This document shows, one piece after another, positions 46,188 through 58,547 of a stretch of DNA of 64,000 nucleotides. The position numbers and the translations under genes are program-made. Where the stretch lies: the NCBI GenBank assembly GCA_027405735.1, contig JAPEHQ010000021.1, positions 124,001 through 188,000 of the forward strand. The letters are read 5' to 3'. Numbering within the stretch: position 1 is the first letter of the stretch; every line of letters begins with the position of its first letter. The DNA is from Mucor racemosus (lineage: Eukaryota > Mucoromycota > Mucoromycetes > Mucorales > Mucoraceae). Under the pieces are notes generated by a model. It had not been told where the DNA came from, did no database searches, and was given only the letters and a program-made list of their open reading frames with translations.

Positions 46188-48070
46188 ACTTCACTGTTAT
46201 ATATTTCTTTAAAAAATTAGGTCTGACTTTTCATCCCTGCTGAACTTTTTTTTTTCACTAAATAACACCAGGATAAAATTATATGCCAATGTACCTGAGA
46301 TGTTCCATTTTAATCCAAAAACAAGTATCCGGAAATATCTTATTCTTTGCAGTTGATATAACCTCTTTGGTGCTAATGTTTCAGATTTCTACAGGTATTT
46401 CACATTTCACCGCTAAAATTGAAAACTTTAAACCTTAATATCTCTGCAAAATATTAAGCTATACTAACACTTTTTTACTTGTTTTGACGCGTTCTATAAC
46501 ATATGGTAGTATGAAAAAATTCTGAGCACTTATTTTATTTTTATTTTTTTGGCATTTCTATAGTATATTTCAAAAGATTAGTTAAACTGCATAGCATTTT
46601 TTTTACATTCATGTCACCAACCTCATTGGGTTCTCTCGGATCCAATTTAGTTTTTTCTGAAATATTGATTTTTCATGGAGATATCCTCAAAAATGTGTAC
46701 AAAAAGGTATTTTCATTTCTAACCCCAATTTTTTCCTTGTATACCATCATCCCAAATTCTGAATTTGAAAAAAAAATGGACAAAAATCTCGGCTTCTCTA
46801 TAAAAAATGTAGCTAGAAGGTCTAGCAATAGCTAGATCGATGGATAATTTTGCTGCTCGTTATTTCCATTACTTACATCTAGCGTTCGCAAAATGACCAA
46901 GCCCAAGCGAACGCAAGCAGTTTCAGCAAGCATTTGCCGAGTCTAGAATATTTGAAAGTTATTCAAGCAAGCCCGAGCCTAAGCAACTGCTCGACAAGCA
47001 GTTGTATATCGAACATTCTCAGTTTTGAAAGCAAGCAAGAAAGCATACATCAAGCATTACCTAATTTTTCAAAAAGTCAAGCAAACCGAGTACGAGCATA
47101 TAAGCAAGCGAGCAAATCCGAGTGCAAGCACAAGCATGGTGCTATATATTTTCAGCCTAATATTGGTTCAAAATGTGATGTATTTTGACATTTTTAAAGT
47201 TAGAATTACGTAAATTGAATAAATTTTTCCTGTGTTACATGCTTGCTTACTTGATTTAAAAGCAGGCAAGCAAGCAGGTTTACATACATGCAAGCCAGCC
47301 AATCTCAATTTGAAGTAATTCGAGCAAGCATACAAGCAAGCAAGCCAATCTCAATTTGAAGTGATTCGAGCAAGCATACAAGCAAGCTTTCAATGTTTTC
47401 GTCGGGCGCCAAGCGGGAAATTGCTTAAAAAATTTAATCAAGCAAGCCAAAGCAAGTACTAACCTGAAAAAAGCGCAATTCAAGCGTGCCCGAGCATAGG
47501 GCTCGCTCGCTTGCTTATGCTCCCACAGCTCGATTGCGATCGCTACTTACATCTGAAATGTACTTATAAAAAGTGATGCGTATTTTCAAAAAATCTCCAA
47601 AAATTCAATCGTATTTTACACAAAACTTAATGTAAAACCTTTTTTTGGATTTTGTTTAGATGGATGCAGAATTTAAAACTGTACAAAAAATATTTAATAC
47701 GCTATTTCAACTTACTTTGCAGGTTATGAACCACTAGGCAATTTTGTTTTTTTGATCATTTTCTGGTCGATTTGTCAGATCAATTTTGAAACCCAGTTAC
47801 GATAGGCGTTGAACTTTAATGTAAACTATTATCTTGGTTATTTCAACGAAAAACCAATATTTTGTGCTAAAACAAAAAATATAAAGTGGATTTCGGTTGG
47901 GTCTATCTTGTGAACGCAGAAAATTAATATCTGAATTTTGTTGTTTATTTTTTTCAACTAATTTTAAATAAATTTTCGGTCTGACGTTAGGCCAGTGCAC
48001 TTATATTTTGGTAGCAACCCTTTTATTTTTGAATAATAGATATTGATGATGACCCATAGAGGGAAGATAC
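46188..48070 (+). repeat. Dispersed repeat family, copy B (interrupted)
   Basis: Same orientation as copy A. It begins near TATATTTCTTTAAAAAATTA, with GGTCTGACTTTTCATCCCTG at 46220, and ends after TTATATTTTGGTAG near 48015. The sequence is split at 46880/47545 by an AAGC-rich insertion; removing it restores alignment with copies A and C. Without the insertion the copy is about 1.2 kb. The left end matches copy C for longer than copy A. Confidence 0.8.
46871..47554. mobile_element. AAGC-rich non-autonomous DNA transposon with 10-bp target duplication
   Basis: A 664-bp insert (46881-47544) in repeat copy B, flanked by identical ACTTACATCT at 46871-46880 and 47545-47554. Copy C has a single ACTTACATCT at the matching place, so the empty site is known. 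The ends form an 11-bp inverted repeat with one mismatch: AGCGTTCGCAA on the left, AGCGATCGCAA read from the right. The interior is packed with CAAGC/GCTTG words, includes a 46-bp tandem duplication (units starting 47298 and 47344) and has a hairpin CAACTGCT/AGCAGTTG near 46983. No transposase is encoded. A 9-11 bp duplication fits Mutator-like elements, but the superfamily is inferred. Confidence 0.85.
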
Positions 48071-50504
48071 ATTACTTTTGAAAATTTGATGGAATTCGAT
48101 TCGGTATTGAGCGAAAAAATTCGAACCCTATCTGAAACCTTCTTATTGTTTAGTGCAGTCGATAACGACGTTGCTTACCAGGCAGAATAGAAAAAAAGTA
48201 AGAATAAAAGCAATATAAACACAATTAGAATCAGTTAAAGTTTTATTACAAAAGATTTACTAAAGATTTAAAATAATTGAAAAAGCGTGAGAATATTTAT
48301 AGTAATTTGGAGAACTTGAATACCATCAGACTTGAATGGATTCATATTTAGTAATCTTCTAGTTTTATAAACGTTGTTATTGATTTAATATTTTAAGGGA
48401 TAAATCATGCTGCAGAGTATTGGCCATAAGGGATTGTATGTCAAGTGTGACCATATTATTATATCGATCTATGGTTCAAAAGGTATTTCATATTGTTATA
48501 TCAAAAGATACTAATAATATAAAAATACTCTGCTAAAAGATACATTTTATTAATTCATTGATGCTTTGTATTTATATGTTTTCTAAATGGTTATATGATT
48601 ATCAATATTATTAAGAATTGCCGGGTATTGAGGTACTTGATATGATTTGTTCCCAAATCATATACAATGGAATTTGTGGAATTGGGAATCTGTGATTGTA
48701 TTATTTGAATAAGATGTAGGATTGCTTATGTTTCATTGCTACAAATTGTCCCTGAATGTTCCTGATAGTCGCTGTTAATGCTAGTGGTTATGTATGACAT
48801 TTAGTATGAGTTACTAAATGTCATGCCATGTTGGATTTCAATAGTTGTTCCTGGATTTCTACATCTGGGTAAACTTATGATATATCACATATTTTTAGGA
48901 TGTGTTTGTTGTTATTATGTTCAATCGAAGTGTTTATTTATTATTGTTGTTCACATTTCAGGCGACATCATATTGTATGAGGAACACTTAAGAAATTAAA
49001 TTATTTTATTATTATTAAGCGTTTTTAGTATGTAATTCCACTGCATATGTGCTACTAATGATAAGCACAGAGAATATTATTCATCGTGAGTTCTTAATAT
49101 ATTATCTGGAAGTGATTATTAGAGTTATAAATATTGTTGAGGAATGATGCATATAAACTTTATGTAAATTTATATGTAATACGCTGGAGTGGTTATATTA
49201 TACTTAGTATAAGATGATGCGTTATTAGTTTGAGTTGATTTAATGTAAATCTGTACCTGAAATTTACATTGTTAGTTCTTTCCGTTATAGACAATATTCT
49301 CCCATCTAAATCAATTATTAAAGAATATTCCATCTACTTAACTTTGCTTCATCTTTGTCGTAATAATGGTTCTGGTAAATCTATTCCCATCAAAACCTTC
49401 TACAACTGGTCTTCCAAATTGTGAAATCATAGTTATTTATTAATAATTATCAAATGTTATGTCCCAGTATCCGCGCTCCTAAAAAATATATAAAAACTAA
49501 TCTTTTATACTCATAGTTTGACTTCATCATTTTTTTTTGAAACATACTTAAGTAGATATATCTAGTCCTAATTGTATTTTAGCTGGTTATCTTTAAGATA
49601 CAAGTGTATATAAACATTGATAGTTACTTGACAACAAAAGCCTCATCTCGGCGAAGTTTTATCCAAGCGTAAGAAGGATCCAATGAAATCACATAGGCAA
49701 AGCTCACGTATAATATAAAAGATATATATAACGTCATTTCACGTTGAATTTCAATAATCGACATCAAATTTTGATAGTTGTTCCTGAATTTATGTCTGTT
49801 AGATCTTTTACAAAAAATCACATCTTATAATAAAGAGTTATTCTTTAGTTTTAGTATACTCTTTCATTTTATTATGACAGTTTTCCTTTATTATACTGTA
49901 AGCTGGAAACATCTTCTTTTATATTTGCATTCTCTAATTATATGACTAACCTAACATGAGACATGAGCCTTTTATACAGTATATACAGTATAACCAATCA
50001 AGTCTAGGTGACACGCATTAGCTCCACATTCCTCAATGCATGTAAACTGATTGAGTTTTATAACAACATATATAATACACAGCAATGTAAAACTTATCAT
50101 GTCAAACTGTGTCATAATCGTAATAAAGAAGTGTACACAGAATTGTGGACGCAACGTAACAATAATAGCAATTAAAATTAGGGGCACCAATCTTTCTTCC
50201 GATCATAGTGTTATGCCAATATTATATCTTAGGTTGCACATCTAAAAACTCGGTCTATATTTAGGTTGATAGTAAATAATCAACATGCGTCCACGTTGAT
50301 TTATTATTACATGCATACTCGTTAATTGACATTATGTCTTTAGATAATAATTCTGTGTAATTTAGTTATAAAGAAAAGTATAATATAAATACCTCTGGAT
50401 GGATTGTTATATCGACCGTTTTGACATTTCATAGAATCAAACCAGCAATATAATAATTCAATGATATAATCAAGCAGGATATTCCTGATCTATTACACGA
50501 AAGC
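48071..50504. other. AT-rich region between the inverted repeat copies
   Basis: 2.4 kb with no recognised gene. Short frames are unconvincing. It forms the spacer between the oppositely oriented copies B and C. Some stretches (48780-48960, 49440-49500) are less AT-rich and may be further element fragments, but no ends were found. Confidence 0.5.
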
Positions 50505-52298
50505 TACTCGGTATTTTTTGTTTTAGCACAAAATATTGATTTTTTGTTGAGATAACTAAGATAATAGTTTGCATTACAGTTCAACGCCTATCGTAACTGG
50601 GTTTCAAAATTGATCTGTGATACAGATCGAGTCGTATGAGATTAAAAATGATTTAGTTTATACGAGCGATCGAAATTATTAATATTTAAATGATGATTTT
50701 CCAGTAAATTTAGGAATGTGTTCAGTTAAATACACTTTTATATAGAAGATTATCTCTAACTAGTAGATGAATGTGTTCTTTTAGAAAGATTTTATTAATC
50801 AAACGAGAAGATTTCTATGGTATTTAGATGTGTTCCGTTTGTACTTTGAATTGAATGTGTCCTTAATAATAAAGGTGATTTCCAAAAACAAAGAATTTGT
50901 TAAAAAATAGTAGGATGATTTTCAGATTAAGAATGTGTTCCTCTATTTACTTTACTATGATGATTTCCTCAGTAAGGATGTGTTCAATGGGTAAAGATTT
51001 GATACAAAAGTAAATAAGATATGATTTCCGTTTTATAGGATGTGTTATGCTTATAAACTCGAAGTTATAAAGAATGTTTCTTTTACAGATGTGTTCTTAT
51101 AACAGATAAAGGGGTTTAATAATACAGATATATGAGTATTATTAATGGGTTGAGATAGATATACAAGTTTTTAATAAACAAGGCTAATTTTAAGCAAGAA
51201 AATAATCTGAAGATTTTATTTAAAGAAAAACATAGGGCATATTTATAAGAAATTGATAAGTTTGTGTATCATAAAAAGAACGTGTGAATGAACATATAGA
51301 TAAGGGCATCAGGAACAGCATAGGAGATAGAAAAAAATTAAAGTAGCGGCGAAGTTACCACCAGGCCGTAACATCTGACAAATAGACCAGAAAATAATCA
51401 AAAAAACAAAATTGCTTAATGGTTCATAAACTGCAAAGTTGAAATAGCGTAATAAATGGTTTTTGTACAGTTTTAAATTCTGCATCCATCTAAACAAAAT
51501 TCAAAAATATGTTTTGCATTAAATTTTGCGTAAAATCCGATTGAAGTTTTGGAGGTTTTTTGAAGATACACATCCCTTTTTATAAGTATGTTCTAGATGT
51601 AAGTAACGGAAATGATGCGCAGCAAAATTATCTATCGATCTCGCCATTGTTAGACCTTTTAGCTACATTTTTCATAGAGAAACCGAGATTTTTGTCAATT
51701 TTTTTTTCAAATTCAGAATTTAGGACGAGGGTATATAAGGAAAAAATTGGGGTTAGAAATGAAAATACCTTTTTGTACACATTTTTGAGGATATCTCCAC
51801 GAAAAATCAATATTTCAGAAAAAACTAAATTGAGTCCGAGAGAGCTCAATGAGGTTGCTGACACGAATGCAAAAAAAATGCCGCGCAATTTAACCAATAT
51901 TTTGAAATCTACTACAAAAATACCAAAAAAATGAAAAAAAATAAAAGTGCTCAGAAGTTTTTCATACTGCAATATGTTATAAAGCATTTTAAAACAAGTA
52001 AGTTTTATTATTAAATAGTGTTGCTATAGCTTAATTATTTCTAGAGATATGAAGCTTCAAAGTTTTCAATTTTAGCGGTGAAATACTTGTAAAAATTTGA
52101 AACATTAGTACTAAAGAGTTTATATCAACTGCAAAAAATAATATATTTCCGGATACTTGTTTTTAGATTAAAATGGAACATCTCAGGTACATTGGCATAT
52201 AATGTTATCCTGGTGTTATTTAGTGAAAAAAAAAGTTCAGTAGGGATGAAAAGTCAGACCTAGTTTTTTAAAGAAATATATAGCAATGAAGTTTATGT
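50505..52298 (-). repeat. Dispersed repeat family, copy C (inverted, interrupted)
   Basis: Reverse-oriented relative to copies A and B. Its right side (52298 down to 51374) and left side (50617 down to 50505) align with continuous sequence in copy B, separated by a 756-bp insertion. The longest shared frame (minus, within 51628-51987) reads SLSSLGLNLVFSEILIFRGD then ILKNVYKKVFSFLTPIFSLY, clearly like the corresponding frames in A and B. Removing the insertion gives about 1.04 kb. Confidence 0.8.
50614..51377. mobile_element. Solo-LTR-like insertion in copy C
   Basis: The insert 50618-51373 (756 bp) starts TGATACAG and ends CCGTAACA, the TG...CA form of LTRs. It is flanked by TCTG at 50614-50617 and 51374-51377. 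The matching position in copy B reads through TTTGTCAGATCAATTTTG without interruption, so the target site is known. No internal gag/pol region is present, as expected after LTR-LTR recombination. The interior carries about eight degenerate GATGTGTTC-type words. Strand is not assigned. Confidence 0.75.
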
Positions 52299-55200
52299 AA
52301 TTTTAATCTTTTCTAGGACAGAAAATAAATTTAGAAATAGGTAGCATAATTCAGCCAACTAACTGATTTATCGAAACTTTGTAAATTAAAATCAACGTAA
52401 AAAGTACCGTTTATTAGAATGAATTAAATGTGGGTTTATATAGTTATTGGGATTATGTAATGAGATCTAATGAACAGGGATTCATTAGACGTGGCAATAT
52501 AAATGATTATTAATCAATAAATATGCATGGATATAATATGCTATGTTTCAGTAGGAATATTGCTATAAGTTATGTTTCATTATTAGTTCCTAGATGACAG
52601 GAACCAGCTATTGAACAATAGGACTTGCTATATCTATCAATATTTGAAATATTGTAATTCTGATAGATCACTAACATTTATTTTTCAATAATAAGGGTAT
52701 ATTTCAAAAGTTATTTGGTTAGAGGCCAGTTGTAGAAAAGGTAGGCACGCTCTAATTTTGAAAATTAGCAACATTGAAAACCAACTTTCTTGAAAGTTAA
52801 GTTTTGTTAATTAATTATTGAAAAAATCTCAGTTGGCAGATCTTGTATCTTTTATGTAATTCTTAGAATGGTTACAGTGAAGAAAGTAGCAAAAATGAGT
52901 AATTGCATTAGCTGAAATCTTTCCCATCACAAGGCGTCCTGAGCACCTGGTGCATTATTGTGCTGCCAAACGATAGTTCCATGAGCAATGTAAAATTTAG
53001 TATATTATTCCTATTTGAATATAGGTAATAACAATATTATTTTTATTACTTTCATTCCTTCTATTTTCCTGTGATGGATCTCCTTGCGTTTCTTCAATAT
53101 TGGATTTATTCTGATTATTTTGGCTTCAAGAAAAAATTAGAGGAAGGTCATGATTTTGAGCATATGCATGTCTGAGGGAATCATTAGTAGCTTTTAATAA
53201 TACTCCAAATATTTCAATTCATTTAACTAGGATTCGATCATTCGATACGTAAGTAAGGTCAAGTGCTATCGTTGTCGTAAGCGAGTCATAGATAGGGTAC
53301 CTTATCTCTCCCACATGCAATTTCTGTCTGCTTAGCAGCAAATAATTAATCTTTTTAACGGAATAAAGGACATACTTTGAGCAGATCATATAACGATACG
53401 CTACAAATTACAACATTTGTTGTTATATCAAACTGCGCCCTGTGATACATTCATACCTACATCTGACTAAATTTGGTTTGATTTAGACAGATTGTGTAGC
53501 AATAGAGGTGTAATATATATGTGTGCACACAGTATCTATTTTTAGACATGGCTATATTCTCATCATAAAATGGAATTGGTCGAAAAAAACTTACTTTGAT
53601 GCGTTTATGAGCTACTGTTTAGTTATCATACTTAAAATAATTTGACTTGTACTCTTGTTCTCTCACGGAATAATTGTCGTGTTATCATGTGCAATCAACT
53701 TAAAGCATTATTTAAGCGATAAAAACAACTAACTATATATAATGACAGACAATCGATTGCGTCCATTATTAAGATTCAATTGCTCTTCTGAATAACATAG
53801 TAGAATGGCATACACATGATAATTTCGGTAATAAAAGCAATTACAGCCAAATTAGTGCCACATCCACAACAGATTTGTGTAAAGAAAATGATTCGCTTGA
53901 TAACAGAATTATATATTGCTTGATGCAGGTGATCTTAGATAGGTCGAAGGTACTATTTCGCAGCCTTTTTTGTTCCTGTATCGGCCATTATATAGAGTAT
54001 ATTATTTGTTATCAAATGTTAAAAACTCAAAAAAGAGGTTCCGTAAATATAAACAGTGATCAACATGAATCAAAAGCCGTATCTTTATTTCCATAAAAAG
54101 GGTATTTTGAGCAAGATCTTATGGTCATTCGAGTAATTACACCTTCAATTGGTTCTTGTAGTAAATATTTATGATAAAGCCATTATGTAATGAATGTGTG
54201 CCTGAATTGTTGTAAAAAGCAGGGTTTGTTTTTTGCAAAACGTCATATTTATGTAAATATAAGCCTAATCGTACACCTCTTTTTAGTGCTCTATGGAAGG
54301 TTAAACAAATACATTCAATTGCACACCAAAGTAGCGTCTATATTAAAATGTTGTTGAAAAGCAGAAATTCGATTATGATTCGCCGTGCCAACGTGTAAAT
54401 AATTACATCTATATTTGAGTGTCTCAGTTAGCAGATAAAATAATTTGAGACATTTTTAAACAAATACAAGAGACTATGTTTAAATTTGTTGTTACAAGTA
54501 ATACTATTTATAAAATGATCATTCATAAAGGTATATCACTTGCCAAAAAAAGAAGGCATTTTAGTAAGATGCAAAGATGAGTGATCTTGATACAAACTAA
54601 ATGATCGCAGTTAAAAAAATTCGAGCATTACAAATTTTACTTTGTGTAAATCATGAATGTTAGCAATAATTGTGTGTAATTACATGATTCATATGATGCT
54701 TTCTAACTTATATCATATGTAAAAATAAAAATAATTGATATCTTCCATGTAGTTTGAAAATAAAACTTCACATAATGAAATTAATAATTGGTTGATCTAC
54801 TATTTCTTCAGCCACCACTAGCATAATGATCGTACTACTGTCGCTCGTCTATTTATGGATCACCACACACCTTTTTCTCTGGTGGCACTCAAGTAGGTAA
54901 ACTCTGCGTAACAAACTTATACTATATAACTCATTTCGTAGCGGGGTTTACCGTACAACATCTAATCATTCTTTCAAAAAAATCCGTCAAATTAATTTTA
55001 TTTATTTGTGGTTTTATAATTTAGCATAAGGTAATCTATAGATCATAGGTGTGTTTTCAGTGTGATACATCATATAATAGACGTAAAGGATAGAGGAGGC
55101 ATAATTGGTGTGTTGTATATATAGGGAAGAATAAAAGAGGATTATGTAAAGGGTATTTTTTTGGTATCAGTATATAATTATCTACATAAAAGAGTTATGT

Positions 55201-55372
55201 AACAAATGCCATATCATATATGTATTTTTTTGTAATTTTTTTTACAAAGTTTAACAAGACAGCCAGAATCATTGGGGATATTAAAGAAGAATAAATAGTT
55301 GATATGTACAGGGCAAATTCCATATGACCATCAATTGCTTGGCCTGCTTGGCCTGTTTGGCTACTGACATGT
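52299..55372. other. AT-rich intergenic region
   Basis: 3.1 kb without a recognised gene. It contains one member of a diverged direct repeat (53419-53546; partner 55903-56021). The 73-codon frame at 53875 has no recognisable features. Confidence 0.5.
53419..53546. repeat. Diverged direct repeat, member 1
   Basis: Shares TATCAAACTGCG, CATCTGACT, GGTTT and CAGACAGATTGTGTAGC-type blocks, in the same order and spacing, with 55903-56021 about 2.5 kb away. Function unknown. Confidence 0.6.
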
Positions 55373-55579
55373 TTAGAGAGATCTTCTTGCAATTGTATAG
55401 GCATAAGAGCCATACATGACCACCATTTCTGAAGTATCTACATAGACCGGTCCTCTGAACGATTGTGAATTAAACCATGTTGCTGCGTCTCTTGACCAAA
55501 GTGTTTCAATAATTTGTTGACTTGCTGTATCGAATCGGACCCAATTGGAGCCGGAAGCGTAAACCCATTCAATTGTCAT
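55373..55579 (-). CDS. WWE-domain-only mini-protein
   Basis: A single exon of 68 residues: MTIEWVYASGSNWVRFDTAS at the start and VVMYGSYAYTIARRSL at the end. The pattern matches a whole WWE domain: early Trp-Glu/Trp pair, WVRFD, QQIIETLW, a central acidic/aromatic stretch and a C-terminal Tyr-x-Ile-x-Arg-Arg. WWE domains bind poly- or iso-ADP-ribose and normally occur within ubiquitin ligases or PARPs, so a free-standing domain is odd. It could be a small sensor or adaptor, or the surviving piece of a larger gene; no additional exon was found downstream. The call depends on motif reading alone. Confidence 0.6.
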   Translation of the reverse strand: MTIEWVYASGSNWVRFDTASQQIIETLWSRDAATWFNSQSFRGPVYVDTSEMVVMYGSYAYTIARRSL

Positions 55580-58467
55580 TGCGAATATATATTTATTTAT
55601 ATGAAAAAGTAAAGAGTAAAGAAAAAAAAAGGGAAAAATTAAACAAGTGCCTCATTTATATACTTCTAAAGAACTATTTGATCTGTGCACCAAAACTACT
55701 ACCACCATCACGCACATAGTATAGATACACTCTAAAATTATACATCTGGTGTCATACACATAAACCTCGAACGTCTTGATCTCAATATCTGCGCCATTTT
55801 CGGGTTGCGTAGCAACCAAAAGTCTCTTCAAAAGCAGTATCTAGATCATATAAGCCAATGAATGGGTTTGGAATATATCAAGCAGTGTAAATCATGAATT
55901 AGTTTTGTCTTATCAAACTGCGCCTCTGTGAAACTTTGAGTCTTTCATCTGACTGAATATGGTTTTAATACAGACAGATTGTGTAGCGAGTTTACAGTAT
56001 TACAAAATCTATTTTTATGTGGAATTTATAAATGGCCACAGAAAGAATTTAGCAATATTGTAGTACATTTGTCCTGATTATTGATTCTCGTATACATGGA
56101 TAGATATGTTGTGTGTATATAAATCTGATTTGACATGACCATCCATAATTGAAAAAGTGACCATGGTTTACAAATTAATATTTACAAATATGGGCTTATG
56201 AATGACGATCTTGCTAAGCAATTAAACTATTATCCTGTATTGTTTATCCTCAAAACTCCATTGTAATCCGTAATTGAATTCTACTCTCGGTAGGATTAAC
56301 GTGTATTATGTGTCATAATACCCAATATTCAGGAATGCTGAGAAATTTATCATCCTTTACCCATTCATTGGTTGAAGATATCACTTTTCTCTTGTAAGAC
56401 ATTCTCTGACCCTTTCTTGCGTATATAGAAAAATGTGTTATTACATAATGACTGCGGATATTATATATTTTTTAAATCACTGGATCAGTTTGCTTTATTG
56501 ATGCTACTTTTTACAATTGATTACATTCTTTTTCCTTTACTTAGTGCGTCATTAATATATTTTTAGCAGCAATAATTGATTGCTTAGCATTATAGTCGGG
56601 TCGTATATACAAATGACTACATTTCTTATTATTTTACCTATCTAAACTAAAAATACCTTGATGAAATTTGTACTTGTTTGATTGATACACGCTTTACAAC
56701 AGCGGGTATTTAACAAAACTCCGAAATTCAGGAACGCATTATTGTTTCCATGGCAACCGAAATCGAGGTAAGATGTTTCCGATCCATCAACCTGATGAAT
56801 TTTTTTTTTTAAAAAAAAAGGGAAGAGTAAAGATAGCCAAGGGTTACATATCTTGGCTACTGCAAATAAGTAAGCACTATGTTGCGATTATCAATATTAT
56901 ACTAAAAATGGTATTGAATTTCAGTAGATGCAAACATACATAGTACCTATACATAGTATACAATGTATGTGTATATAACACTCGAAAGTCTGCACTATTG
57001 CAACAAGTTTAAACGCAGATCTTCATAAATATTATCTTTATACTCCTATGATACAAGCTAAAGTAAAAAACAAAAAAAAAAGAGACTACTGCGGCCATAA
57101 TGAAATATTCTCAAATATAGTCTGTATATCTCCTAATTTGATGGCTTCACTTGTTACTCTAGACGTCATTATCATTCCTGAAGCAAAGGAAAAAAAGGGA
57201 ACTTGTCAAGTACTTGTATCTCTGTATACATGTCATCAGTCGACTATTTATTTCATACACAATGATGACTACATACTATTTAAAAAAGTGACATGAGATT
57301 ATCGTGTTACATGCAAAATCAAATGTGAATAATACATATGTAAAATGTGATTTTAATTTAAAACAACAGTTCATAAAATAGATGCATACTTATAGACTTT
57401 ACTACCGTGCTATTAATAACGATTTTAACGAGGTTGCATGTACTAAATATGACACGTTTTCAATAAATTCATATCCACTTTTTTCCATTTCTCTGTTTAT
57501 GGTAGTACACATCACGAGAAAATGCAACAGTAAATAAATAATAATAATATTTTATTTATTAAGCACAAAAAACCACACACATAAAAGAAAAACTTCCCCA
57601 CAAACAAATAGAAATAGCCAATGTGAATTCATGTAAAATTGCTAGTTTTTTTTTTTTTTGACAAAATAGACATTTCTCCAATATTCATTATTGGGTCAGT
57701 ACATAATGATGATGCTCTTGTAATATCATATGTTTATTTTGCTAAAATGAAACTAACAGAATATATTAAAACATGCTTTCAACTTGATTTCATCAATTTA
57801 TATTGTATTGTATGTGTCACATTTTCAGACAAAAAATACCAGCAAGTAACACAGATGATATCAATTTAATATTGACAATGACAGATGATAGTAATTGTCC
57901 ATGGTGTATTCAATGTGAGTCATCAGAGGCTATAATCAATCAAGGGAAAAAAAAGGGGGGCTATTATCAGAAAAGGGGGTGGGGGGGAGAGAAAGAAGAA
58001 ACGGGAAATAATGAATGAAAATGCTTAGGGAATCATTATAGGAGACAACATAATGCACATATGTATTGTATGCCATGGAAGCGTTTTACAAGGAGAAAAC
58101 GCAAGAAAAACCAATGTCATTTTAATAATTTGATATTATAATATTAAATCAGCATGAGCATTGATTCAAATATGATTGATAAGATTATAATTCTCAATTT
58201 GATTCATTAAATCGCCTGTTTTCTTTTCATTCCGTTACAATATATGCAAATATGTGAGATTTATTCCACGGAAGCGCCTACATTGGCTGATAATGCAAAA
58301 CGAGAAAGTCGGTTTATGATATAAATGGTAAAAATAAGTCAGATGTATTATAATTTCTTCTTTCTCCCTTTATGCTCGCTTGCTAGTACCTACTACTAAA
58401 ATGGCTTTTTGGAGTGAACAAGAAGCTTATCCAAAATAAGGGGGTAATTTTGTACTATAAAAAAAAG
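55580..58467. other. Intergenic region with a repeat member and G-rich tract
   Basis: Upstream of the WWE gene (minus) and of the small Cys-containing gene (plus). Holds repeat member 2 (55903-56021) and a G-rich stretch at 57944-58005. Short frames such as 57048-57296 and 57639-58018 are not supported by any motif. Confidence 0.5.
55903..56021. repeat. Diverged direct repeat, member 2
   Basis: Partner of 53419-53546. It lies about 330 bp upstream of the WWE gene start. Confidence 0.6.
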
Positions 58468-58475
58468 TATAAATA
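58468..58475 (+). promoter_or_regulatory. TATA box of the small Cys-containing gene
   Basis: TATAAATA, 73 bp before the ATG at 58548 and followed by a long pyrimidine-rich leader (58499-58530), an arrangement expected for a well-expressed fungal gene. Confidence 0.55.
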
Positions 58476-58547
58476 CCCCCATCATTTTCTCAGTTTTGAT
58501 TTTCTTCTTCTTCTTTTCTCTTCTTTGTTTATATCTTCAACAACAAA

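Noticed and set aside
53860..54100. 73-codon frame MCKENDSLDN...
   Set aside because: No family features, and surrounded by AT-rich non-coding DNA.
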